Origin: Nitrosopumilus piranensis
Lineage (GTDB): Archaea; Thermoproteota; Nitrososphaeria; Nitrososphaerales; Nitrosopumilaceae
NCBI RefSeq assembly: GCF_000875775.1
Contig: NZ_CP010868.1
Location: 1,189,707 to 1,253,706, forward strand
Length of the DNA stretch: 64,000 nucleotides
Reading direction: 5' to 3'
The notes under the pieces were generated by a model. The model saw only the letters and a list, made by a program, of their open reading frames with translations. It made no database searches and was not told the origin of the DNA. Every line of letters starts with the position of its first letter. Positions within the stretch are counted from its first letter, which is position 1. Below, one piece after another: positions 51,690 through 59,498 of the stretch. The position numbers and the translations under genes were made by a program.

Positions 51690-51956
51690 ATGGAAATAAT
51701 TGTGATAAGGGCAAAAGACTACAAGGATTTGCCTGATCTAGAATTGTGTGTTGAGGGATTAAAAAAAGATGGAATTCTAAAAGCCCTTGGTGAAAAAAAT
51801 AACATCACAGTTGAAGAGTTATTAAAAAAACCATTTTTAGAAAAAAAGGCTATAATTTTTGAAGATACAGAGTATACTGATTTTAAATCAGGAGATATTC
51901 TTATTTATCAAAATGGGAATTTTAAAATCTTTACAGGAATTAGTAGAGATGAATAA
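51690..51956 (+). CDS. Small protein, unknown function
   Basis: An 88-residue alpha/beta protein (MEIIVIRAKDYKDLPDLE, FEDTEYTDFKSGDILIYQNGN). No domain recognised. It lies 69 bases upstream of the paralogue gene at 52026 on the same strand. Confidence 0.55.
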   Translation: MEIIVIRAKDYKDLPDLELCVEGLKKDGILKALGEKNNITVEELLKKPFLEKKAIIFEDTEYTDFKSGDILIYQNGNFKIFTGISRDE

Positions 51957-52025
51957 AGAATAGTAATTGTTTTCAACAATGATAATTTCAGATGGGTTTA
52001 ATTGTAGATTTTAGGGATTAAAATC

Positions 52026-52400
52026 ATGGAACTAAAAGGAATGTACATGCTAAACATACCAGAGTACACTGAAGAAAAAGTTCAAGAATCACTCAAATTA
52101 TTATATACAGATAGACAAAATGAATTTAGCGTAATTGCTGAAGTGTTTCTAGGAAAAGAAAAATTATCGCAAAATCCCAAGTGGAAGGAATTTGTGTTGA
52201 ATTTTTGTCTAGATGTGGAAGACTCTTTTAAAACGTGGTCTGGTCAAAAACCACCATCTGCGACATCCCCACAAAAGGCTTTGACTATTCTAAGACAGAT
52301 TGGTAAGGATATGAAATCAATGAATCAATTAACGCACATACTAAATATTTCATATAACATCTCAAAAGAATTTAAAGAGATTTACAGACGCCTGAAATAA
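52026..52400 (+). CDS. Conserved helical protein, paralogue of 11813-12202
   Basis: A 124-residue all-helical protein very similar to the one at 11813-12202, with the same MYMLN.PEY opening, WKEFVLNF, FKTWSGQ, SPQKALTILRQ and FKEIY.RLK end. Differences are spread throughout, so the duplication is not recent. Function unknown. Confidence 0.65.
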   Translation: MELKGMYMLNIPEYTEEKVQESLKLLYTDRQNEFSVIAEVFLGKEKLSQNPKWKEFVLNFCLDVEDSFKTWSGQKPPSATSPQKALTILRQIGKDMKSMNQLTHILNISYNISKEFKEIYRRLK

Positions 52401-52567
52401 TACATTGAATTCATCTTAGCCCTGCTTAATTAATAATCAAGTCTATAATGATTGATAGGTTTCAATTTGAATTAAATTCTTGATTCAGCATATAGAGTCA
52501 CATAATTGATCTATATTGTTATCAACAAATTCCTAAAACGAATAATGGTTTTGAAATTATTATTGAG

Positions 52568-52575
52568 TTAAATAT
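52568..52575 (+). promoter_or_regulatory. TATA box of the flavodoxin gene
   Basis: TTAAATAT is centred about 25 bases before the ATG at 52596, consistent with a leaderless message. Confidence 0.6.
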
Positions 52576-52595
52576 GATTAAAACGGTAATCACTT

Positions 52596-53120
52596 ATGGC
52601 AATTGGAATTTACTTTGGCTCACAAACCGGCAAGACTGAGATGGTATGCGCCAAGATAAAAAGTGAGTTAGGTGACGCAGTTACAGATCCTAAAGATGTT
52701 TCTGAGATTGGAGGAGATCCAAGTCAATTTACAGAAATGGACGGTCTCATTTGTGCTATCCCTACATGGAATACAGGCGAGGAGGAAAATAGATCAGGTA
52801 CTGCATGGGACGACCTATTAGAAAAAATTGGCAAGTTAGACCTCAAGGGAAAACCCGTTGCAATATGTGGCCTAGGTGATGCTGCAGGTTATGCTGACAA
52901 TTTTGTTGATGCAATGGAGGAATTACACAGATATTTTGAAAAAGCAGGGGCAAAAATGGTCGGACATGTAGGTACAAATGGTTATACTTTCACAGGTTCA
53001 AAGAGCATCATTAATGGAAAGTTTTGTGGACTGCCAGTTGATGAAGACAGTGAATCAGAACATACAGATGAAAGAATCACAAAATGGTGTTCCCAACTAA
53101 AATCGGAAATGGGTTTGTAA
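52596..53120 (+). CDS. fldA: Flavodoxin
   Basis: A small FMN electron carrier that can replace ferredoxin under iron limitation. The 174-residue long-chain flavodoxin has the phosphate loop GSQTGKTE (8-15), the isoalloxazine loops IPTWNTGEE and GLGDAAGYADNF, and the TFTGSKSIINGKFCGL insertion of the long-chain type. Iron limitation as inducer is known for the family, not shown here. Confidence 0.93.
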   Translation: MAIGIYFGSQTGKTEMVCAKIKSELGDAVTDPKDVSEIGGDPSQFTEMDGLICAIPTWNTGEEENRSGTAWDDLLEKIGKLDLKGKPVAICGLGDAAGYADNFVDAMEELHRYFEKAGAKMVGHVGTNGYTFTGSKSIINGKFCGLPVDEDSESEHTDERITKWCSQLKSEMGL

Positions 53121-53185
53121 AAATAATTCCATTTTCTGTCATTATTTACAATCTAAATTCTAGAAGTTTGAATCGTTCATGAGGA

Positions 53186-53596
53186 TTAATTTTGAATTTT
53201 AAACCCGAGTTCTTTTAGTTCGTCTCGAATATTTTGCTTAATTTGATCCAGTTCTGCCTTTGGGATATCAAGGCTAACCATTTTTACAATTTGATTATAC
53301 ATAACACGACCATCCCGATCATCAGATAGTTTTTGCCCAGACTCTTGAAATGTATAATATGCTTTCATAATTTCTAATCTTTGCTCTCTATCATCGTCTT
53401 GAGGATTTTCCATCCATTCATCAATCATTACTCTCAAGTCTTGCTGAGTTACAGGTGGGACAGGTTCTGGTTTTGTATCAATAAACCCAAAGTAGGTATC
53501 TTTGTTTTCTCTAAGATTAGAATTAGTCAATGCAAGTACAAATACAGTAATGGCAATTGCTGCAATTCCAATTCCCACAAGTGTTGTTTTGTTCAC
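53186..53596 (-). CDS. Membrane-anchored protein, unknown function
   Basis: A 136-residue protein with an N-terminal anchor (residues 4-26) and a charged, helical external domain containing DEWMENPQDDDREQR and the YYTFQESGQKL segment. GTG start at 53596. The domain is probably extracytoplasmic. No family recognised. Confidence 0.6.
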   Translation of the reverse strand: MNKTTLVGIGIAAIAITVFVLALTNSNLRENKDTYFGFIDTKPEPVPPVTQQDLRVMIDEWMENPQDDDREQRLEIMKAYYTFQESGQKLSDDRDGRVMYNQIVKMVSLDIPKAELDQIKQNIRDELKELGFKIQN

Positions 53597-53775
53597 AAGA
53601 TGTTTAGAATTTGTAATTATTTAGATGAATCGATAGAAGTTTGAATCATTTTCGGTCTTCAAAAAAGGCCTGTCAAATTGTTACAAGACCCCAAACAATA
53701 AGATCCAGAATAATTAAGAATTGGAAATGAACATTAAGAACAAACAAGATTATTGATTTAGTGTTTAAAATAATT

Positions 53776-54594
53776 TCAATTATATCGTAACATGCTTCCA
53801 ATATTTTGCTTTCGTGATAATACAACTAAAGAAAATACAGATATCGTTAAAATCACTAAAACTATTTCGCCAAATTCAGGAACAATTGTTGTTCCGTCCA
53901 CAACAATAATTTTAGAGTTAGGAGGTATATCATTTATTTCCAAAATAATCATATCATTTTCAAATTCTTGAGAAAATGTTTCAGAAGATACACCATCAAT
54001 TGTAACTGAATTAATACCATTAATCAAACCAGATGGCAGTAATAGCATCAAGGAGTTATCATCGCTGAAAGTATTACCTTTTAATTCAAATACAATGGAT
54101 TTGGATTCTTCGACAACGCTCACATTATTAATCAGTCGATTGAATTTGTATTCTACATCAAAAAATGTTGTTCCATCTCCAGCATCCATTCCAACATTTG
54201 ATAAAGTTCTATAGCCGCTAACTACGCTAACCATACCAGTTCGCCATGGATGAATTGTACAATAATATTCAAATTCACCGATTTCAGAAAATGTTCTTTG
54301 GAAAAATTTGCCAGGTTCAATAGTGCTATCAAAAATTCCATCAGGTCCAGTTTGAGGGTTTCCCGAAGTTATAGTATGAGAAACAGAGTCCGCATTTTTC
54401 CAAAATATAGTGTCACCTACAATAATTTCAATAAATCCAGTTGCATCACCATCTTTTTCACTTGACCAATGAAAGGGGGCATTTTTATCAGATGAACCAG
54501 ATGGGATGTTAATATCATATTGTGATTCAGAATATGCATCATAGATTGGAAATAGTAAAAATATCATCAAAGTAAAAACCATGAGTAATTTCAA
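53776..54594 (-). CDS. Cupredoxin with PEFG-CTERM anchor
   Basis: A 272-residue secreted type-1 copper protein. Residues 1-20 form a signal peptide. The cupredoxin domain at about 25-126 has the ligands H73, C112, H115 and M121 (YYCTIHPWRTGM). A second, beta-rich region follows, then the C-terminal sorting tail: PEFG at 239-242, a hydrophobic span (243-260) and basic SRK. This is the PEFG-CTERM signal cut by a thaumarchaeal archaeosortase. Such proteins probably carry electrons at the cell surface in copper-dependent ammonia oxidation. TTG start at 54594. Confidence 0.85.
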   Translation of the reverse strand: MKLLMVFTLMIFLLFPIYDAYSESQYDINIPSGSSDKNAPFHWSSEKDGDATGFIEIIVGDTIFWKNADSVSHTITSGNPQTGPDGIFDSTIEPGKFFQRTFSEIGEFEYYCTIHPWRTGMVSVVSGYRTLSNVGMDAGDGTTFFDVEYKFNRLINNVSVVEESKSIVFELKGNTFSDDNSLMLLLPSGLINGINSVTIDGVSSETFSQEFENDMIILEINDIPPNSKIIVVDGTTIVPEFGEIVLVILTISVFSLVVLSRKQNIGSMLRYN

Positions 54595-54704
54595 GTAATT
54601 TTGTTGGTCAGATTAGAATTTAAAAATTGCTAAAAATCCCACCAGTGAAAGTCCATGAGTAAAATCCAAACATTTATGGCTTAATTAAGATTAATGAACA
54701 GTAA

Positions 54705-54764
54705 TTGGTTTGCACGCCAACAACCCAGTGAGACAGCCAACATTCGTGTAGTGCACTCACTGGG
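54705..54764 (+). ncRNA. Candidate structured RNA or hairpin next to argS
   Basis: A GC-rich island in an AT-rich gap. CCCAGTGAG (54724-54732) and CTCACTGGG (54756-54764) pair perfectly around a 23-base loop; TTGG/CCAA just upstream could form a second small stem. The sequence GCCAAC occurs twice. A CTTAATTAAG box lies about 25 bases upstream on the plus strand. The hairpin ends three bases before the argS stop codon (argS is on the minus strand), so a role in argS termination is the alternative; no T run follows on that strand. Confidence 0.4.
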
Positions 54765-54767
54765 ACA

Positions 54768-56654
54768 TTACATTTTATCAGGAGCAGTTATTCCAAGAAG
54801 GTCTAATGCCTTTTCTATTGTAATCTTAAATGAGTTTACTAAACACAGTCGTGAATTTTCCAGTTGTTCATCTCCTAAATCAAGTACTTTAGATTTTTCA
54901 TAAAAAGAGTTGAATGCTACTGCCAAATCATGACAATACCTGGAAATTACTTTTGGAGATAAATTATTTACAGCATCACGAACTTGTAAATTAAAAAGAC
55001 CAATTGTTTTTACTAAATCAATTTCAGAGTATTCTTTTAGTAAAGAAAAATCAACATCAATAGAGGGTGTACGGCCTGACTTTTCTAAAATCCTTGATGC
55101 TCGAGCATGAGTATATTGGATGTATGGTGCAGTGTCACCTTCTAAGCTAAGAGATTTTGTTAAATCAAATGTAATAATTTTGTCTAAATCTTGTTTTATC
55201 ATTTCGTAACGTAATGTTGCAACAGATACCGAATGGGCAATCGAATTAATTTCAACATCATCCATTTCAGGATGTCTCTTTTTTGTCTCTTCAATTGTTT
55301 TTTCTTTTAATAGATCATAAACAGAATCTGCATTAACATACAGTCCTTTTCTACCAGACATTTGTGTTTGCTTTCCGTCAGTCTCCAAACCAAGAACTTT
55401 GGCAGTGTCAGAACTCAATGTAACTGATTCATAGCCAAGATGAACATATGCATCAGGAACTGATTTGAATTTTCCCATAAGAGATGTGATGATTTTTTGT
55501 AATCTTGCCTGTCTTGAATCAATTACCGTAATTACTTTGTCACCAGAAAAGTTTTGAGGTTTTGAATCACTGCCATATAATGTGGTTTGCCACAAAATAC
55601 GGAAATTTGGTTGCGCTTTCTCATATTTTTCATAATTGAATGGATCATCAAGTAATCCCAATTTCCAGGCAGCATATGGAATATCTTTTGCAATATAGGT
55701 TGCAGTACCATTACTTCTAACAATCACTTTATCTTCTTCCTTACCTTTACCGCGAATAACCCAGCATCCAGCATTTTTCCCCCCATTTTCAAATTCTATT
55801 AGGTTCATCTTCTGTAATTTCTCAAAGATACCATTCCACAATCCTGAACGGATTATTTGTGACTCAAAATTCAGACAGTCATAGTATACCGCAAGATTCC
55901 AGCAGGTTTCAAGCTGGTTTGACAACACACGACGAGTGATCTTATCTGCAAACTGTGCAGTCTCAGAATCTCCATCTTCTAACTCTTTGAGAATGTTTTT
56001 TCTAATTTCTTCAAGACTAGGATCTTGGTCATATTTTTCAGTGGTCTTTACATAAACATCATCCCCACAATAATGATCAAACTTCTTTCCGTTTGGAGGT
56101 TCTATATCAAACCCAAAATGTTTGAAACCAACAATAATGTCAGCAACTTGAAGTCCAGAGTCATCAACATAATTTAGAACATTAACTTTGTAGTTTGCTT
56201 TTTTCAAAATTCTAGATACAGTATCACCAATTATGATATTGCGTATATGGCCAATGTGTAATGCTTTGTTGGGATTGACACTTGTATGTTCAACTACAAT
56301 TGTAGAGTTTTTTCCAATATTTACATCACCAAATTCTGGAAGATGAGATTCAGATAAAATTAGTTGGTTTAATTTTTCCCAATCAGCATAAAAATTCAGA
56401 TATCCAGAGGGATGAGATTCAGATTTTGAAACTAATGTACTAGTACATTGAGAATATTTTTCAGACAGCATTTGAGAAATTTCTTTTGGACTTTTCTTGA
56501 GTTGTTTTGCAAGTAAGAAAGAGACATTAGAACTGACATCACCAAATCCAGGTTTTGCAGGTTCTACAGAAAATTTTACATCATCAATTGAAAAGTCATC
56601 TAAAATCTTGTTAAGATTATTTTCAACTTCATCAATTATAGATTTGAAAGTCAT
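54768..56654 (-). CDS. argS: Arginyl-tRNA synthetase
   Basis: Charges tRNA-Arg. The 628-residue class I synthetase has the N-terminal Add-1 domain, HVNPNK-type HIGH signature (NPNKALHIGHIRN), the YVDDSGLQ block, the MSGRKG loop replacing KMSKS and the C-terminal DALR anticodon-binding domain (TQYTHARASRILEK, then the helical bundle). Length and order are normal. ATG start at 56654; the phosphatase gene lies two bases upstream on the same strand. Confidence 0.95.
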   Translation of the reverse strand: MTFKSIIDEVENNLNKILDDFSIDDVKFSVEPAKPGFGDVSSNVSFLLAKQLKKSPKEISQMLSEKYSQCTSTLVSKSESHPSGYLNFYADWEKLNQLILSESHLPEFGDVNIGKNSTIVVEHTSVNPNKALHIGHIRNIIIGDTVSRILKKANYKVNVLNYVDDSGLQVADIIVGFKHFGFDIEPPNGKKFDHYCGDDVYVKTTEKYDQDPSLEEIRKNILKELEDGDSETAQFADKITRRVLSNQLETCWNLAVYYDCLNFESQIIRSGLWNGIFEKLQKMNLIEFENGGKNAGCWVIRGKGKEEDKVIVRSNGTATYIAKDIPYAAWKLGLLDDPFNYEKYEKAQPNFRILWQTTLYGSDSKPQNFSGDKVITVIDSRQARLQKIITSLMGKFKSVPDAYVHLGYESVTLSSDTAKVLGLETDGKQTQMSGRKGLYVNADSVYDLLKEKTIEETKKRHPEMDDVEINSIAHSVSVATLRYEMIKQDLDKIITFDLTKSLSLEGDTAPYIQYTHARASRILEKSGRTPSIDVDFSLLKEYSEIDLVKTIGLFNLQVRDAVNNLSPKVISRYCHDLAVAFNSFYEKSKVLDLGDEQLENSRLCLVNSFKITIEKALDLLGITAPDKM

Positions 56655-56656
56655 AA

Positions 56657-57391
56657 CTATATTTCAGATAATCTAGGTGCTAATTTATCTAATGCTTCAA
56701 GGACACCATCGCCAGCATGTGCAGATACAGTAATTGTGGCCTCAGATTTGACATCATCTGACGCATTACCCAAAGCAACACTTGTTTTTGCTACCTTGAA
56801 CAATGGAACGTCAGTTGCACTATCACCAATTGCAATGACATCGTCTTTGGAGATGGCGAATCTTTTCATAATTTCTTGAAATCCAGTACCCTTGTCAATT
56901 CCAGAAGAGTTGATGTGGTAGGCATACTGACTATCAGACAATTTTACATCCAGATTATGTTCAGATAGTATATCCCTAGCCAGATCTAGATCAAATGTCC
57001 TTTGTAAAACGACTTCAGTCATTCTAGGAAAAACGTATTTTTCTTCTACATTATCTAAATTATTTTTTAGAACATCTAGTGCATTTTTGCACTCATCAAT
57101 ATTGCCCAGCAAAACGTGATCGTTTGAATCAAGAGTGATACATCCACCATTTTCACCCACAGCAACTTTGGTCATTCCACCAAAAACTGAGAGCAAAAAC
57201 CCTTCAACAGACGATCGTCCGGTAACAAAAATTACATCATGACCCATGTTGGTAAGACGTCTTAATGCATCTAGGGCATCTAAGTGAATCCTACCACCTC
57301 CATTTTCAGTTATAGTTCCATCAATGTCTACTGCAAAAGTTCTTTTTATCACATCAATGATTTTTTGTACTGAATAATATTTGCTACGCAT
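56657..57391 (-). CDS. Archaeal phosphoglycolate phosphatase (HAD)
   Basis: A HAD-superfamily phosphatase of the archaeal phosphoglycolate type (TIGR01487). The 244-residue protein has the DxDGT nucleophile motif (FAVDIDGTITENGG), the GRSS motif II, a C2 cap and the closing GDSATDVPLFKVAKTSVALGNAS block. It probably removes phosphoglycolate formed by repair of DNA ends or by side reactions. The ATG at 57391 is chosen over a TTG-type start at 57430, because family members begin near here. argS follows two bases later. Confidence 0.85.
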   Translation of the reverse strand: MRSKYYSVQKIIDVIKRTFAVDIDGTITENGGGRIHLDALDALRRLTNMGHDVIFVTGRSSVEGFLLSVFGGMTKVAVGENGGCITLDSNDHVLLGNIDECKNALDVLKNNLDNVEEKYVFPRMTEVVLQRTFDLDLARDILSEHNLDVKLSDSQYAYHINSSGIDKGTGFQEIMKRFAISKDDVIAIGDSATDVPLFKVAKTSVALGNASDDVKSEATITVSAHAGDGVLEALDKLAPRLSEI

Positions 57392-57476
57392 GAAACAAGA
57401 TATCAAAAAATTTTGTTTCACACATAGCAAAAAAGAAATGCGTATTGTTCATTAATGCAGTGATTTTAGTGGAAAT

Positions 57477-57704
57477 GTGGTAAAAAAAGGAGCAATAGAG
57501 GAGATTTTCAGTAAAGCAAAATTTGCAGATGAATCAAAATCATACAAAATTTTCTATAGAAATTTTGAAAAAACTGTTGAAACCACATTGCCAGAATTTT
57601 TAATTCAGTCAGACAACTTGCAAACCATACCAATAAGCAGAATAAAGAAAATTAAAAAAAATAATACGGTTTTATTTGAAAAGAAAATAGCAAGAGGTGA
57701 ATAG
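57477..57704 (+). CDS. MJ1316/DUF504-like RNA-associated domain protein
   Basis: A 75-residue single-domain protein resembling the MJ1316 RNA cyclic-group end-recognition domain (DUF504): IEEIFSKAKF, the YKIFYRNFEKTVE strand pair and LQTIPISRIKKIK. The usual HRI is changed to SRI. It starts at a GTG, and its stop is two bases before the DRG GTPase start, so both are probably in one operon. Confidence 0.65.
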   Translation: MVKKGAIEEIFSKAKFADESKSYKIFYRNFEKTVETTLPEFLIQSDNLQTIPISRIKKIKKNNTVLFEKKIARGE

Positions 57705-57706
57705 TA

Positions 57707-58816
57707 TTGGGAATTCCTGAAAAAATTAAAGCCATTCAAGATGAAATGGCAAAAACGCAGATCAACAAAGCAACAGAGCACCATCTAGGATTACTAAAAG
57801 CAAAGATTGCAAAACTCAAGCGAGAGCAAGAAGAAAGTGTTGCAAAAAAATCTGGAATGAAGTCAGATGGATTTGATGTTAGACGAACAGGGGATGCAAC
57901 AGTGGTGTTTATTGGATTGCCAAGTGTTGGAAAATCTACACTACTTAACAAATTAACTGGAGCAAAATCAGCTGTCGGGGCATTTCAATTTACAACACTA
58001 ACAGTGGTTCCAGGAATGATGGAGTATAGAGGAGCAAAAATCCAAGTACTAGATCTTCCAGGAATCATAAAAGGAGCATCAACAGGTAAGGGACTTGGAA
58101 AGAGAATCCTCTCAGTGGCAAGAACTGCAGATCTTGTCTTACTAGTTCTAGATGTCTTTCAGCCATATCACGAAGATGTACTAATTAATGAATTAGGAAA
58201 CATTGGAATTAGATTAAACCAACTTCCTCCAAACATAACAATTGAGAAGGCATCGATGGGAGGAATTGCAATTGCCCAACAAGTTAAACTTACAAAAATT
58301 ACAGAAAAACATCTAAAAGACATTTTACATCTTTATGGAATTGTTAGCGCCCGTGTTGTTGTCAGAGAAGACATAACATCTGAGCAATTGGCAGATCACA
58401 TTGCAGGAAATATTAGTTATTCAAAAGCACTTACAATTTTAAATAAAATCGATCTAGTTGACAAGAAGTTTTTGAAGGACTTGAAAACAAAAATAAAATC
58501 AGATGTAATTGAAGTGTCTGCAAATTCAGACATAAACATAGAATTACTAAAGGAGAAAATTTACGAGAAATTAAAATTCATTAGAATATACATGCGTCCA
58601 AAGGGTGGCGAGACAGATTTCAAAGAACCATTAATTGCAAGAGAAGGAGATTCAGTTGAAGATATTTGTAACAAGTTGCATAGAAGAATGAAAAGGGAGT
58701 TCAGATACGGATTGGTGTGGGGTAAAAGTGTAAAGTTTGGAGGACAGAGAGTAGGATTAAATCATATTTTACAAGATGAAGATGTATTAACAATTATCAA
58801 AACTCGTGGAACATAA
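57707..58816 (+). CDS. DRG-family GTPase (OBG/DRG, translation-associated)
   Basis: A 369-residue GTP-binding protein of the DRG (developmentally regulated GTPase) family, which acts on ribosomes. G1 is GLPSVGKST (70-78), G3 is DLPG near 115, G4 is NKID near 247, and the TGS domain (about 292-367) ends with RREFRYGLVWG-type and VGLNHILQDEDVLTI blocks. The N-terminal helix (AKTQINKATEHHLGLLKAKIAKL) is typical. TTG start. Confidence 0.93.
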   Translation: MGIPEKIKAIQDEMAKTQINKATEHHLGLLKAKIAKLKREQEESVAKKSGMKSDGFDVRRTGDATVVFIGLPSVGKSTLLNKLTGAKSAVGAFQFTTLTVVPGMMEYRGAKIQVLDLPGIIKGASTGKGLGKRILSVARTADLVLLVLDVFQPYHEDVLINELGNIGIRLNQLPPNITIEKASMGGIAIAQQVKLTKITEKHLKDILHLYGIVSARVVVREDITSEQLADHIAGNISYSKALTILNKIDLVDKKFLKDLKTKIKSDVIEVSANSDINIELLKEKIYEKLKFIRIYMRPKGGETDFKEPLIAREGDSVEDICNKLHRRMKREFRYGLVWGKSVKFGGQRVGLNHILQDEDVLTIIKTRGT

Positions 58817-58834
58817 TCAAAAAGAAAGTGCAAT

Positions 58835-59011
58835 ATGGATCAAGAATTTGAACATCGATGGTGCAAATTTTGCATGACAAAAACAAAACAAGAACTAGTT
58901 TTTCTTCCAGAAATGGCAACATACAAGCGCAGACGGAAGTACAAATGCACAATTTGTGGAAAAACTAGTTGGTTGCAAGGTAGAAGACCATCAGCTGAAG
59001 GTGTTTACTGA
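58835..59011 (+). CDS. Zinc-ribbon microprotein
   Basis: A 58-residue protein with CKFC at residues 10-13 and CTIC at about 40-43, joined by a basic stretch (YKRRRKYK), and an RRPSAEG end. It lies 18 bases after the DRG GTPase on the same strand and may be cotranscribed. No family recognised. Confidence 0.6.
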   Translation: MDQEFEHRWCKFCMTKTKQELVFLPEMATYKRRRKYKCTICGKTSWLQGRRPSAEGVY

Positions 59012-59126
59012 AAATTTTACGATCATGAAAAAATTTTTTACAAAAAAATTACTTGACAATTTGTAATCAATTTGTGTAAATTTCTTTAGTTTAACCACTG
59101 AAAAACAATGAAAATGTCGATCCAAC

Positions 59127-59384
59127 ATGGCAGCTAAACGAAAAGCAGCTCCAAAGAGAAAAGCAGCTCCAAAGAGAAAAGCAGCTCCAAAGAGAAAAGC
59201 AGCTCCAAAGAGAAAAGCAGCTCCAAAGAGAAAAGCAGCTCCAAAGAGAAAAGCAGCTCCAAAGAGAAAAGCAGCTCCAAAGAGAAAAGCAGCTCCAAAG
59301 AGAAAAGCAGCTCCAAAGAGAAAAGCAGCTCCAAAGAGAAAAGCAGCTCCAAAGAGAAAAGCAGCTCCAAAGAGAAGACGATAA
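59127..59384 (+). CDS. Basic repeat protein, 13 copies of RKAAPK
   Basis: An 85-residue protein: MAAK, then 13 perfect copies of RKAAPK, then RRR. It is purely Lys, Arg, Ala and Pro apart from the initiator and carries a very high positive charge; it resembles the C-terminal tail of histone H1 and PAAK repeats of AlgP/Hc proteins. It probably binds DNA, RNA or polyphosphate. It is related in composition to the protein at 30388-30639 but is pure repeat. ATG at 59127. The next gene, on the other strand, is the collagen-like protein. Confidence 0.75.
   Translation: MAAKRKAAPKRKAAPKRKAAPKRKAAPKRKAAPKRKAAPKRKAAPKRKAAPKRKAAPKRKAAPKRKAAPKRKAAPKRKAAPKRRR
59139..59372 (+). repeat. 13 tandem 18-bp repeats inside the basic protein gene
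   Basis: The unit AGAAAAGCAGCTCCAAAG is repeated 13 times head to tail with no base change except the first codon (CGA instead of AGA). No spacer is present. Exact copies at DNA level suggest recent expansion by slippage or recombination, so the copy number should vary between strains. Confidence 0.95.
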
Positions 59385-59400
59385 TCTCGTCAGTAAATTA

Positions 59401-59423
59401 ACAATCGTCACAAAGACGAATTG
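59401..59423 (+). terminator. Hairpin terminator after the repeat gene
   Basis: ACAATCGTC and GACGaATTGT form a nine-base stem with one bulge, followed by TTTTCCATTTTTC. Confidence 0.5.
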
Positions 59424-59498
59424 TTTTCCATTTTTCTAACAGCGATTAGTGAGAACTGTACAAAAATGAAAAATATTTTAAAAAAATATTTCTAAAAA

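Noticed and set aside
59139-59372. CRISPR array
   Set aside because: The repeats are contiguous 18-bp units with no spacers and encode a protein.
59091-59411. Long minus-strand frame antisense to the 18-bp repeat, encoding SLWSCF-type repeats
   Set aside because: The 18-bp period keeps all frames open on both strands. The product has no sensible composition, and the plus frame has the ATG and neighbour-like context.
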